The notes beneath the pieces are model-generated. The model was given only the letters and a program-made list of their open reading frames with translations. It had not been told where the DNA came from and did no database searches. DNA of 64,000 nt from Gammaproteobacteria bacterium (GTDB taxonomy: Bacteria > Pseudomonadota > Gammaproteobacteria > Pseudomonadales > UBA5518): the NCBI GenBank assembly GCA_016718385.1, contig JADKDK010000004.1:558001-622000 (forward strand), read 5' to 3'. The number at the start of each line of letters is the position of its first letter. The stretch's first letter is position 1. This document shows positions 8,728 through 16,426 of the stretch, in pieces. The position numbers and the translations under genes are program-made.

Positions 8728-9927
8728 TCAGGCTGCGCCCGGCAGCGCATCGAGCCAGTCGTAGAACGCGGTGCGCTCGATGAGCGCGAGTGCTCGCGCG
8801 AGCACCGCTTCCATCAGCGCATCGCGCTCGGTCAGCGGGCCCAGGCCGAGCGAGGTCACGATCGTCATCAGCGGTTGGAAGGCGAAGCCGCGGTACTGCG
8901 CCCAGGCCTCGTCGTCCGCCAGCGCAACGCCGCGCGCGCGCAGCGCGGCGGCGTACTCCGACACCAGCGCGCGCTCGTGGCGCGCGAGCTCCTCCGCGCG
9001 CATCGAGTTCACCAGGAAGTACTGCAAGTCGCGGATGCCCTTGCTCCAGTGCGCCGCCTGGAAATCGAGCATGCCCATGCGCTCGCCGTCGACGAAGAAG
9101 TTGCCGATGTGGCTGTCGCCGTGCACCAGCGTGAGCGGCTCGCGGTACCACCAGGCCTGCAGGTCCTGCCATCGCCCCATGGCGGCACGAAACCGTACCG
9201 CCTGCGCCTCGCCGAATACCGCGGGCGCCTTGCGCCGGCAGGGTCCGACTGCCGCGCGGTTGATGGCCTGCGAGATCGCGGACATGTGCGGCGACAGGAA
9301 CGGGTGCCGCGCGAGCGGCAACCGGCGCTCGCGCTCCTGCGGGTCCAGGCCGTGGTAGTGCGCGTGAAACGTGGCGAATGCCCCGATGCAGCGCCGCGCC
9401 AGCTCGAGCGGCACACCCTCGAGCATCGCGCGGTTCGTGAACAGTCTCACCGCGGGATCGGCGCCGAGATCTTCCTGCAGCAGCGCGAAACGGCTGCCGC
9501 GCGTCGCGATTGCATGCACCCGGGGCAAGCGCAGCGGGAAGTCGTGCGCGAACGAGCGGAAGAACGCGCATTCCAGCTCCCAGACGCGGATCGCATTGCA
9601 GAAGAATCGGGTTGCGAGTGGCTCGCCCGGGAGCTTGAGGAACAGCGTGCGCGGCATGCCCTCACCATGCGCCCAGTCCACTTCCAGCACGCGGTTGCTG
9701 CAGTTGCTGCTCGGCGGACGTGTCGCGCGCACGCGCACCGTCGCGGCCCGCGCCGCCCTGCTGCGCGCATCGCTGCCGTGCTCGGCCAGCAGGCGGTTCA
9801 GGAACGCGGCGTCCTCCACGGCGCGGCCACGCCGCGGCAGCGTTCGCGGGTGCCAGTCGAGCACGGCATCCGCCAGCAGGCGCCCGCTGCTGCCGAGCAC
9901 GGAGACGATCGCGGCGGTGGTCGACAT
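8728..9927 (-). CDS. Aminoglycoside-phosphotransferase-like kinase
   Basis: A 399-residue APH/choline-kinase-fold protein. The start at 9927 (MSTTAAIVSVLG) is chosen over an upstream TTG at 9996. The catalytic loop LVHGDSHIGNFFV carries the canonical His, Asp and Asn of Brenner's motif, and MGMLDFQAAHW supplies the second metal-binding Asp. A conserved Trp (HWSKGIRDLQYFL) follows, as in the ecdysteroid-kinase/CHK branch common in steroid-degrading bacteria. It should phosphorylate a small hydroxylated metabolite; the substrate is unknown and antibiotic resistance is not implied. It is the first gene of a two-gene unit with the sulfotransferase and is divergent from the flavoprotein gene at 10014, with an 86 bp shared upstream region. 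Confidence 0.82.
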   Translation of the reverse strand: MSTTAAIVSVLGSSGRLLADAVLDWHPRTLPRRGRAVEDAAFLNRLLAEHGSDARSRAARAATVRVRATRPPSSNCSNRVLEVDWAHGEGMPRTLFLKLPGEPLATRFFCNAIRVWELECAFFRSFAHDFPLRLPRVHAIATRGSRFALLQEDLGADPAVRLFTNRAMLEGVPLELARRCIGAFATFHAHYHGLDPQERERRLPLARHPFLSPHMSAISQAINRAAVGPCRRKAPAVFGEAQAVRFRAAMGRWQDLQAWWYREPLTLVHGDSHIGNFFVDGERMGMLDFQAAHWSKGIRDLQYFLVNSMRAEELARHERALVSEYAAALRARGVALADDEAWAQYRGFAFQPLMTIVTSLGLGPLTERDALMEAVLARALALIERTAFYDWLDALPGAA

Positions 9928-10013
9928 CGGGCCTGCTTGCACGCTCGCGGAAAATGACCGCAAGATTGCCCTGTTGCACCACAAAACACAAAACAACGAC
10001 AGCGGGGTGTGCG

Positions 10014-11624
10014 ATGGACGGGCAGTGGGATGCCATCGTGATCGGCGCCGGCCACAACGGGCTGGCGGCCGCGCGCGTGCTGGCCCAGCGCGGGCGGCGC
10101 GTGCTCGTGCTGGAGAAGAACCGCTACGCGGGCGGCATGGCGGGTACGCGGGAGATCTTCCCGGGCTGCCGCAACGAGGTCGGCGCCAGCGCGCTGTTCC
10201 CGATCGCCCCCGAGGTGCTGGACTTCCTGCAGTTCGAGCGCCATGGCGTGGAGTTCATCGAGCTGCCCGTGATGGCGATCAACCTTGCCGGCCCCGGGCA
10301 CAAGCCGATCATGTTCTACCGCTCGCCGCGCCGGCAGCTGTGGCACCTGCTGCGCCACCACGGGCCCGCCGCGCTCGCGGGCTTCGCGAAATTCGCGAAG
10401 TTCGTCGCCTACCCCGCGAGCGTGATGGACCGCTTCAATCCCGGTTGCACGCCGCGCAGCCTCGACGAGCTGCTGGACGCGGCCCCGGACGAGGCGCGCC
10501 GCGAGCAGTTGCGCCTCGCCTTCACCGGGTCCGCGATGGACGTGATCGACCGCTTCTTCCCCGACCCGCGCAAGCACCACACCTTCCGCTCGCTGCTGGC
10601 CTTCGCCGCGATCCAGTCGACCTACAAGGGGCCGTACACGCCGGGCTCCGCGCTGTGCCTGGTCTACACCTTCGCGCAGAGCGGCGACAGCGGGCTGATG
10701 CGGCGCGTGAAGGGCGGCATGGGTTCGCTCAGCGAGGCACTGGCGCGCAGCATCGAGGCCGTCGGCGGCACGGTTCGCCTCGGCGCCACGGTCGATCACG
10801 TGCTGCTCGAGAACGGACGCGCCACCGGCGTGGTGCTGAAGGGCGGCGAGACGCTGCGCGCGCGCGTCGTGCTGTCGAACCTCGACCGTCCCGCCACCTT
10901 CCAGCGCCTGGTCGGGGAGCGCCACCTCGATGAGGCCATCGCGAACAAGGTGGCCGCGGCCGAGCACCGCGGCGCCTGGGTGCACATGCTGTTTCGCCTC
11001 GACGGCCTGCCTGCCTACGGCGGCGAGTGGGCATGGCTCAACAGCGACGTCCACAACCGCTTCGGCGGCGCGATGGTCACGAGCCCCGAGGAACTGCAGC
11101 GCAGCTTCGAGACCTGCGATGCCGGCCAGTTGCCCGACTCGATGCCGGTCGCCTTCCAGTTCCCCTCGGTGATGGACCCGAGCCTGGCACCGGCGGGCCA
11201 GCACGTGGCCAGCGCCTATGGCTTCTGCTTCCCGTGCAAGGCGCCCAAGAGCGAGCGCGGCCGCCTGCGCGACACGGCCGCGGACAAGGTCATCGACACC
11301 ATCTCCGGTTACCTGCCGGATTTCCGTGCGCGCATAGTGGACCGTGCGGTGTTCTCCTCGGATCACTTCGCCAGCATGCACGGTGCGACCGAGGGCGACT
11401 TCACCCACGGCCTGATCCATCCCGAGAACATGCTCGGCGAGCGCGCGATGGTGCCGGGTTCAGCGCACCGCACCCCGATCGAGGGCCTGTGGATGTGCGG
11501 CTCCGCCTGCCACCCGGGACCGGGCGTCACCTTCCTGCCCGGCTACAACTGCGGGTTGGAGGTCGATCGCGCGCTGGCGCTACCGGCCGTGCCGGTGGCG
11601 TCGGACGTCGCGCGGGTGGCCTGA
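10014..11624 (+). CDS. FAD-dependent oxidoreductase, phytoene desaturase/PYROXD2-like
   Basis: A 536-residue flavoprotein of the phytoene-desaturase / PYROXD2 family. The ATG at 10014 places the dinucleotide-binding fold at the very N-terminus: AIVIGAGHNGLAAARVLA, followed by the acidic VLEKNRYAGGMAGT. The C-terminal FAD-contact region is GLWMCGSACHPGPGVTFLPG, the usual ending of this family. The middle holds a substrate domain with few conserved motifs. Such enzymes desaturate or oxidise hydrophobic polyenes, retinoid- or steroid-like molecules; the substrate here is not known. It is transcribed away from the phosphotransferase/sulfotransferase pair and may share regulation with them. A 355 bp non-coding stretch follows. 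Confidence 0.87.
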   Translation: MDGQWDAIVIGAGHNGLAAARVLAQRGRRVLVLEKNRYAGGMAGTREIFPGCRNEVGASALFPIAPEVLDFLQFERHGVEFIELPVMAINLAGPGHKPIMFYRSPRRQLWHLLRHHGPAALAGFAKFAKFVAYPASVMDRFNPGCTPRSLDELLDAAPDEARREQLRLAFTGSAMDVIDRFFPDPRKHHTFRSLLAFAAIQSTYKGPYTPGSALCLVYTFAQSGDSGLMRRVKGGMGSLSEALARSIEAVGGTVRLGATVDHVLLENGRATGVVLKGGETLRARVVLSNLDRPATFQRLVGERHLDEAIANKVAAAEHRGAWVHMLFRLDGLPAYGGEWAWLNSDVHNRFGGAMVTSPEELQRSFETCDAGQLPDSMPVAFQFPSVMDPSLAPAGQHVASAYGFCFPCKAPKSERGRLRDTAADKVIDTISGYLPDFRARIVDRAVFSSDHFASMHGATEGDFTHGLIHPENMLGERAMVPGSAHRTPIEGLWMCGSACHPGPGVTFLPGYNCGLEVDRALALPAVPVASDVARVA

Positions 11625-11909
11625 ACCGGCCGGCGCACTCCGTGGGAATTGCAGGCCTCGCTTCCTGCGTCCGTCGAGTCATACCAGTATGTAAGCTCGG
11701 GCGGGGTGCGGCGCCGGCGGCCTCAGCTCGGCCCTGTTGGCCCACGATCTCGGCCTCGATACGCCGCTCTGCGCTCCCAGGCGCAAACCTGCTTTCCCGC
11801 TGCCGTCTCGAAGTGCCACTCGCCCGCCGCGAGTTCCTGCGCGTGGTCCGGCCGTACGGCGAGCGCTGAGGCCCGCGGTCCAGGTCCAGGCCGATGCCCG
11901 GAATGTAAG
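11625..11909. other. Non-coding stretch, nothing convincing
   Basis: No reading frame here resembles a known protein and none has a plausible ribosome site. The only structure noticed is a short inverted repeat, CATAC-CA-GTATG, at about 11681-11692, which could be an operator half-site pair but is too short to call. The region ends at the AT-rich promoter/operator of the dioxygenase gene. Confidence 0.5.
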
Positions 11910-11941
11910 TAAGCGTTGATATTAATTAAGACCTATGCTTA
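11910..11941. promoter_or_regulatory. 32-bp palindromic operator, probably for the adjacent TetR
   Basis: An imperfect palindrome centred between 11925 and 11926. The outer arms are TAAGC (11910-11914) and GCTTA (11937-11941), and the core is the perfect 8-mer TTAATTAA (11922-11929). Of 16 base pairs across the centre, 12 are complementary. It lies in the only strongly AT-rich patch for several kilobases and overlaps the putative promoter of the PhyH-like gene, whose operon ends with a TetR gene. Inference: this is the operator for that TetR. Confidence 0.6.
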
Positions 11942-11945
11942 TCTT
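11916..11945 (+). promoter_or_regulatory. Putative sigma-70 promoter of the PhyH-like/tetR operon
   Basis: A TTGATA -35 box (11916-11921) and a TATCTT -10 box (11940-11945), separated by 18 bases, lie 34 bp before the ATG at 11980. The boxes sit within and just beyond the palindrome, a layout that suits repression by steric block. Confidence 0.45.
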
Positions 11946-11979
11946 GCCGTCAAACTTCCATGCGTGATGCGGGTGACTC

Positions 11980-13236
11980 ATGGCAAATCCAGTGTTGGTT
12001 TCGGGCGGCGCTGACAGGTATCCGGGTGTCGATTTCAATGGGTTTCATTTGCGCGACGTGTGTCGACTCATCGAGGCGCGCCACGCGCTGGTCGAGCACG
12101 ACCTGGAGGGCGCGGATCCACTCAGCCTGATGATGCCGTCGGGGGCCGCCTACACGTACCGCTTCGACGGGCGCCTGTCCGTCGAGCCCGGCGCCTCCGG
12201 CGCGACGCAGGTGCTCCTGGATCCGGATGCCTTCTCGGAGTTCTTCCACGAACTGCTCAGCATTTCCGGGTTGGTGGCGACCGGGAGGGTCGAGGTGATC
12301 AAGGGCGACATCGGGGGTTTCCGGCGTTGGGAGCCGGCGCTGCGGGCCATCTACAGCGGGCGCCCGATCTACTCGGGATCTGTGCGCGTCGAACTCGTGG
12401 ACGCCGACGGTCGCGCCCTGCCGTTGGTGAGTGCCTTCGACTTTTGCGACTTCGACGCGAAGCTGGAGGAGATGCGGGCGTACCTGCGCATGATGGGCTA
12501 TTTGCACATCAGGCGCGTATTCGCGGGTAGCGAGATCGATGCGATCAGGGCCAGGGTGCTGGATGCCATGGCGGCATCGAGGCCGGACGACGGGAAGTCC
12601 TGGTGGTCCGTGCTGGAAGACGGGCGCGAGGTTCCCACCCGCATCAATTACCTCAACCGGTTCTCTGCCTTCTTCGACGATATCGGGCGCGATCCCCGGG
12701 TGCAGGCGCTCGGGCATATGGCCGATCCGCGCCACCTGGTATGCCTCGACCGCGTCGACGGCCCCATGGTTTTCATCAAGTCTCCGGGCGTGAAGACGGG
12801 ACTGGCGAACCTGTTGTGGCACAAGGACTGCGACCTGGGCGGGCACCCGGTGATGTGCCCACTGATCCAGCTCGGCATACAGCTCGACGAGGCCAGCGCC
12901 GGGAACGGCCAGGTCAGGTTCCTGGCAGGCTCGCACCGCTACTCGAATCACGTGCTGGAGATGGGGCAGGAAGGGGAGCTTCCGGTTGTCGGGCTGGATA
13001 CCGAGCCCGGTGACGTCACGCTGCATTTCGGCGATGTGTTGCATTGCACGCCGGCCCCGACCTCTGCACACGCGAACCGCAAAGTGCTCTACTACAAGTT
13101 CGAGAAGCCGGAAATGTTCGAGAGCATTCCAGCGGGCGGTCACTACAATGACCTGCTGTTCAGGGCAGGGAAGGAGGGGCGCGTTGCCTACCGGGCGAGC
13201 ACCTGGAAGAGCGACCGGCAACTCGATGGAACCTGA
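11980..13236 (+). CDS. PhyH-like Fe(II)/2-oxoglutarate dioxygenase with SCP2-like N-terminus
   Basis: A 418-residue protein. The C-terminal two-thirds belongs to the phytanoyl-CoA dioxygenase family: the iron-binding HxD is H281-K-D283 in LLWHKDCD, the distal histidine is H355 in GDVLHCTPAP, and the 2-oxoglutarate-binding basic residue is likely the Arg in AHANRKVLYYKF. Such enzymes hydroxylate unactivated carbons using iron, oxygen and 2-oxoglutarate. Residues about 40-135 look like a sterol-carrier (SCP2)-type domain, with the hallmark W..ALRAIYSGRPIYSG near the end, so the enzyme may carry a lipid- or steroid-binding module. That part is inferred from pattern, not from a search. The gene is followed 24 bp later by a TetR gene and preceded by a palindromic operator. 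Confidence 0.8.
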   Translation: MANPVLVSGGADRYPGVDFNGFHLRDVCRLIEARHALVEHDLEGADPLSLMMPSGAAYTYRFDGRLSVEPGASGATQVLLDPDAFSEFFHELLSISGLVATGRVEVIKGDIGGFRRWEPALRAIYSGRPIYSGSVRVELVDADGRALPLVSAFDFCDFDAKLEEMRAYLRMMGYLHIRRVFAGSEIDAIRARVLDAMAASRPDDGKSWWSVLEDGREVPTRINYLNRFSAFFDDIGRDPRVQALGHMADPRHLVCLDRVDGPMVFIKSPGVKTGLANLLWHKDCDLGGHPVMCPLIQLGIQLDEASAGNGQVRFLAGSHRYSNHVLEMGQEGELPVVGLDTEPGDVTLHFGDVLHCTPAPTSAHANRKVLYYKFEKPEMFESIPAGGHYNDLLFRAGKEGRVAYRASTWKSDRQLDGT

Positions 13237-13260
13237 CACTACGAGGACGACGCGAGCCCG

Positions 13261-13899
13261 ATGCGCATAGACGGACAGAGAACCCGGGCGAAGCTCGTCG
13301 ACACAGCGGAACAACTGTTCGCCGAGCAGGGCATCGGCAATGTCACCCTGCTGGCCGTCAGCAAGGCCGCAGGACAGTCGAACAGGAATGCCGCCGCCTA
13401 CTATTTCGGCAACAAGCGGGGATTGCTGGAAGCGGTGCTGCGCAAGCATTCGGCCGGCATCAACGAAGAGCGCCTGCGGCGGCTCGAGGAACTGGAGCGC
13501 AAAGCGACGCTCGAACTGGCGGACCTGATGGGCGCCATCGTCTCACCGCTGGCCGACAAGCTCGCGGAAGGGATGTCGGGCGTGGCCTATCTGCGCATCA
13601 ACGGGCAGCTCATGGAGAGCCCCGATTTTTCTTCACTGCGGCGCGAACTCGGCATCGATCTGCGCAACAACGCCCGTCTGCACAGGCTGTTCCGCCAACT
13701 CATCCCCCATCAGGCTGCGCAGATGCGCGAGTCGCGCAGCATCCTGGTGGAAGTCCTGATGTACCACGGACTCTCGTCATTCGCCTCGCGCCAGCACACG
13801 CAAGCGGTGAGCGACGCAGCGCAGGCAAGACGCCGCGATGCCTTCGTGGCGGAGCTCGTGCATGCCCTGTGCGCAATCGTCGACGACAGCCCGCGCTGA
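13261..13899 (+). CDS. TetR/AcrR family transcriptional regulator
   Basis: A 212-residue TetR repressor. The N-terminal helix-turn-helix is typical: TRAKLVDTAEQLFAEQGIGN, then VTLLAVSKAAGQSNRNAAAYYFGNKRGLLEAVL. The remainder is the variable ligand-binding helical domain. It lies 24 bp after the dioxygenase gene on the same strand and is probably co-transcribed. The likely target is the 32-bp palindrome at 11910-11941 in front of that operon, making this an autoregulated ligand-responsive unit. The inducer is unknown; an acyl-CoA or steroid-derived CoA ester is a reasonable guess given the neighbours. Confidence 0.9.
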   Translation: MRIDGQRTRAKLVDTAEQLFAEQGIGNVTLLAVSKAAGQSNRNAAAYYFGNKRGLLEAVLRKHSAGINEERLRRLEELERKATLELADLMGAIVSPLADKLAEGMSGVAYLRINGQLMESPDFSSLRRELGIDLRNNARLHRLFRQLIPHQAAQMRESRSILVEVLMYHGLSSFASRQHTQAVSDAAQARRRDAFVAELVHALCAIVDDSPR

Positions 13900-13931
13900 G
13901 ACGCGTAAGGCAACGCGCGGGAGATCGAGCG

Positions 13932-14776
13932 CTAGCCAGGAATCCGGCGCAGCAACGCACTCTGTCCCACCGTGGCGACCAGGGTCCCATCGGCGCTCCA
14001 CAGCGTGGCGACCCCGGAGGCAATCGCGCCCTCGCAATGGTGGCAGCGTGAATCGATGCCGATCCACTCCCCGCGTGCCGGAGCCGCGAATTCGATCGAG
14101 ATCTGCAACGACGGCGAGGTGAGCGGTCCCATGATTGCCGTCACCGGCGGCACTGCGGCCAGGCCCAGCGCATCGCCCGGCACGGCGAGCATTGCTGGCA
14201 CCCAGGTGCCGTCGCCGCGCAACGGCGGCTCGCGGAAGGCGAACCACGCCAGGCGCTGCAGCGGGTCCGCGGGCTGCACAGCCGCGTCTCGCCAGTCAGT
14301 TTCATGGAAGAAGGGCATCACCGCCCTGCCGTCAGCGCCGACGCCGAAACGCGGCGCACGCGCATCAGGCAGCTCCGCGAGCCCGGGATGGCGCGTCAAC
14401 CCATGGTGTTCGGGCCAGCCGCCCGTTGCTGCCGCGAACACCACCGTCGCGACGCCATTGGGCGTCGGGTCTGCATCGCCCGCGCAGCGCAACGTTGCCA
14501 GGACCTGCGCCCCGCCACGACCATTGCGCAGGATGTCGACATCGACCATGACCGGTCCGCAAGGCACGGGCCGGCAGAACATGGCCGAGGCGCTCGTCAT
14601 GCGGAAATCCGTGCGTCCCAGAGCCAGCTCCGCGGCGTGCAGCATGGCCGCCATCACCACGCCCCGTGCGCGTGGACGATGCCCCAGGCCTCCGCGACGT
14701 TCGCTTCGACGCGCATGCGCCCAGGCACATCGCCCGGGGCGAAGCGAAAACTCTCAAGAAATCCTAGACTCGACAC
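13932..14776 (-). pseudogene. TesB-like acyl-CoA thioesterase, frameshifted near its start
   Basis: The frame from 14660 down to 13932 encodes 242 residues of a thioesterase-superfamily protein (4HBT_3/TesB type: MFCRPVPCGPVMVDVDILRN, PSLQISIEFAAPARGEWIGI, and ASGVATLWSADGTLVA near the end). It lacks a proper N-terminus. The missing part is readable upstream in another frame: a GTG at 14776, preceded by an AGGGCAG-type ribosome site, gives MSSLGFLESFRF and then RVEANVAEAWGIVHAHG, reaching a stop just past 14661. Restoring one base in the G/C homopolymer at 14662-14665 would join the parts as HGGVVMAAML, a family-like sequence. So this is a single-base deletion, either a real null mutation or a homopolymer sequencing error. 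The intact protein would be about 281 residues and would hydrolyse acyl-CoA. Confidence 0.78.
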
Positions 14777-14851
14777 CTGCCCTACCCCTTTCTCGCCCTA
14801 TGATGTGCAGTGTGCGAGCTGCGCATGATGCCTGCAAGCGAGGAGGCAGCG

Positions 14852-15211
14852 ATGACGTGCGATCCGAAGAATGAAGCAGCCCTCGCGTATGAGGTGCCCG
14901 TCGCCGGATCCCGCGATCCCGCGTTCGCGGAGGTGGAGCGCGCCTTGCGCGAGAACTTCTGCGCGCGCAACGAGCTGGGGGCGGCGGTGCGCGTACTCGT
15001 CGGCGGGCGCGTGGTCGTCGATATGTGGGCTGGGCATCGCGATGCCGCGCGCAGCGAAATCTGGCAGCGTGACACGCTGGTGAATATCTATTCGTTGGGC
15101 AAGGGCATCGCGGCGATGTTTGTCCTTGCGCTCGATCGCCCGCTGCGTGATATCTGGTCGGAGATCGCCGCCCCGGGCAAAGTGCGGCTGACGTTGTGCA
15201 AGTTGGCCTAG
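14852..15211 (+). pseudogene. Serine hydrolase (beta-lactamase/EstB family), N-terminal fragment
   Basis: A 119-codon remnant. The ATG at 14852 follows a strong GAGGAGG site. The protein begins like a class C beta-lactamase-fold esterase: FCARNELGAAVRVLVGGRVV, DMWAGHRDAARS and then VNIYSLGKGIAAMFVLAL, which contains the SxxK nucleophile motif (SLGK). Immediately after, about eight codons that normally encode a turn (ERGELDL-like) are absent, and the frame stops after LTLCKLA. The remaining roughly 250 residues, with the YxN motif, are missing. The 3' end of an unrelated convergent gene starts nine bases later, so a deletion or rearrangement junction lies at about 15205-15220. The product cannot be functional. 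Confidence 0.75.
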
Positions 15212-15220
15212 TGGCGCAGC

Positions 15221-16426
15221 TCAGAGCAACAGCAGTCCCTTGGCCGCGCCCAGCACCTGGCCGATGGGCGCCCGCGTGGCGGCCACCAGCGCCAGGGGGG
15301 CCACGGCTGCGAGCAGCAGCGGCGCGATGCTCTGCCGGGTCACTGGCACGACTTGCATGCCGCTCACGAGCTGGTAGGCGGTGGCGATGTCGGCCAGCGA
15401 GGACGGATCGGGCGAGCCCAGCGTTTCCTCGGCAGGCACCGCGCCGTCTCCGTCGTCGATCCACTTCGCCTCGAAGGCGAGGTTGTGCCGGCTCACCAGC
15501 GCGCCGTAGTGGCGCAGCCCCTGACGTTTCAGCGCCAGCAGCACCGGCGTGAACACGAACAGCGGCAGCACGAAGGCGATCACCAGGAATGCGATCAGCC
15601 CCAGCAGGGCGAACTTGAAGCTGGCCAACGCGGTGCCGGCGAACACCACGCTCTTGAGAACCGTCGCCGCGACCACGGTGCTGATCGAGAATACGAACAG
15701 CACGTAGGTTTTGGGGTACTGGCCGATGAAGGCCAGCCCGCCGCAGCGATCCGGGTGCGTGGCCACGAGCCGCAGCTCGCAGCGCGCGATGTCGCGCAGC
15801 ATCAGCCCCCAGGTCAGGAAACGCCACAGCCAGCGTCCCAGCAGGAACCAGAACAGCGGCAGCGCGACCAGCAGCAGCCACCAGCCGGCCAGCGTGAGCT
15901 GCAGTTCACCGCCCGCGGGGCGCGTGAACCAGCTGTCCCCGTGGACCCGGGCTGCACCCTGCAGGATCCACGCGGCGGAAAGAAAACAGGCGACGATCAG
16001 CGCGATCGCCTCGGCCAGCGCCGAGCCGGTGCGACGCTCCATGTTGTGCCGCGCCCGCGCGAGACCCTCGCGCGCACGCTCCAGCACGATGCCGCGTGCG
16101 CTGAACTCGCCGAGCAGCCACGCCATGCGCCGGTCGGCGGCCTGTTCCATCAGCACGAAGGCCGCGATCGCGATCGCGAAGGCATAGGCGCTGAAATCGA
16201 ACAACATCGCGCGTTCGTGCCGCGGATCGAGCGCCAGGCCCTCGACGGCGGCCAGCAACGCCGCTGGTGCCCACGCGAGCATCGCGAACATCAGCGCGCG
16301 CCGCGGGGCGGCCAGATCTCCGTCGGACAGCAATCCCAGTTTGCGCTGCAGGCGGTAGAACGGGCCGTGACAGGTGAAGGACGGCGGCGGACGCACGGCG
16401 CTTCGATCGTCCTGCGCGAGGCTCAC
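15221..16426 (-). CDS. Multi-pass inner-membrane protein of unknown function
   Basis: A 401-residue integral membrane protein not recognised as a characterised family. The GTG at 16426 is chosen because it overlaps the stop of the upstream phosphatase gene (GTGA junction), indicating translational coupling. Several hydrophobic segments are clear: ALMFAMLAWAPAALLAAVEG, AYAFAIAIAAFVLM, ALIVACFLSAAWI, WWLLLVALPLFWFLLG, YVLFVFSISTVVAATVL, ALLGLIAFLVIAFVLPLFVF and a C-terminal pair. Between them are a conserved-looking LVATHPDRCGGLAFIGQYP and a charged stretch EAKWIDDGDGA. No catalytic motif can be named. Its position after an exported HAD phosphatase and an arylsulfatase suggests a shared role in the envelope. 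Confidence 0.72.
   Translation of the reverse strand: MSLAQDDRSAVRPPPSFTCHGPFYRLQRKLGLLSDGDLAAPRRALMFAMLAWAPAALLAAVEGLALDPRHERAMLFDFSAYAFAIAIAAFVLMEQAADRRMAWLLGEFSARGIVLERAREGLARARHNMERRTGSALAEAIALIVACFLSAAWILQGAARVHGDSWFTRPAGGELQLTLAGWWLLLVALPLFWFLLGRWLWRFLTWGLMLRDIARCELRLVATHPDRCGGLAFIGQYPKTYVLFVFSISTVVAATVLKSVVFAGTALASFKFALLGLIAFLVIAFVLPLFVFTPVLLALKRQGLRHYGALVSRHNLAFEAKWIDDGDGAVPAEETLGSPDPSSLADIATAYQLVSGMQVVPVTRQSIAPLLLAAVAPLALVAATRAPIGQVLGAAKGLLLL

Noticed and set aside
5808..8750. 980-codon minus-strand open frame
   Set aside because: A shadow caused by high GC; it overlaps two well-supported genes and has no domain of its own.
7483..9571. Long minus-strand frame joining the sulfotransferase to upstream sequence (721 codons)
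   Set aside because: Only the part from 8698 downwards has sulfotransferase features; the upstream part is antisense or out of frame to the phosphotransferase gene.
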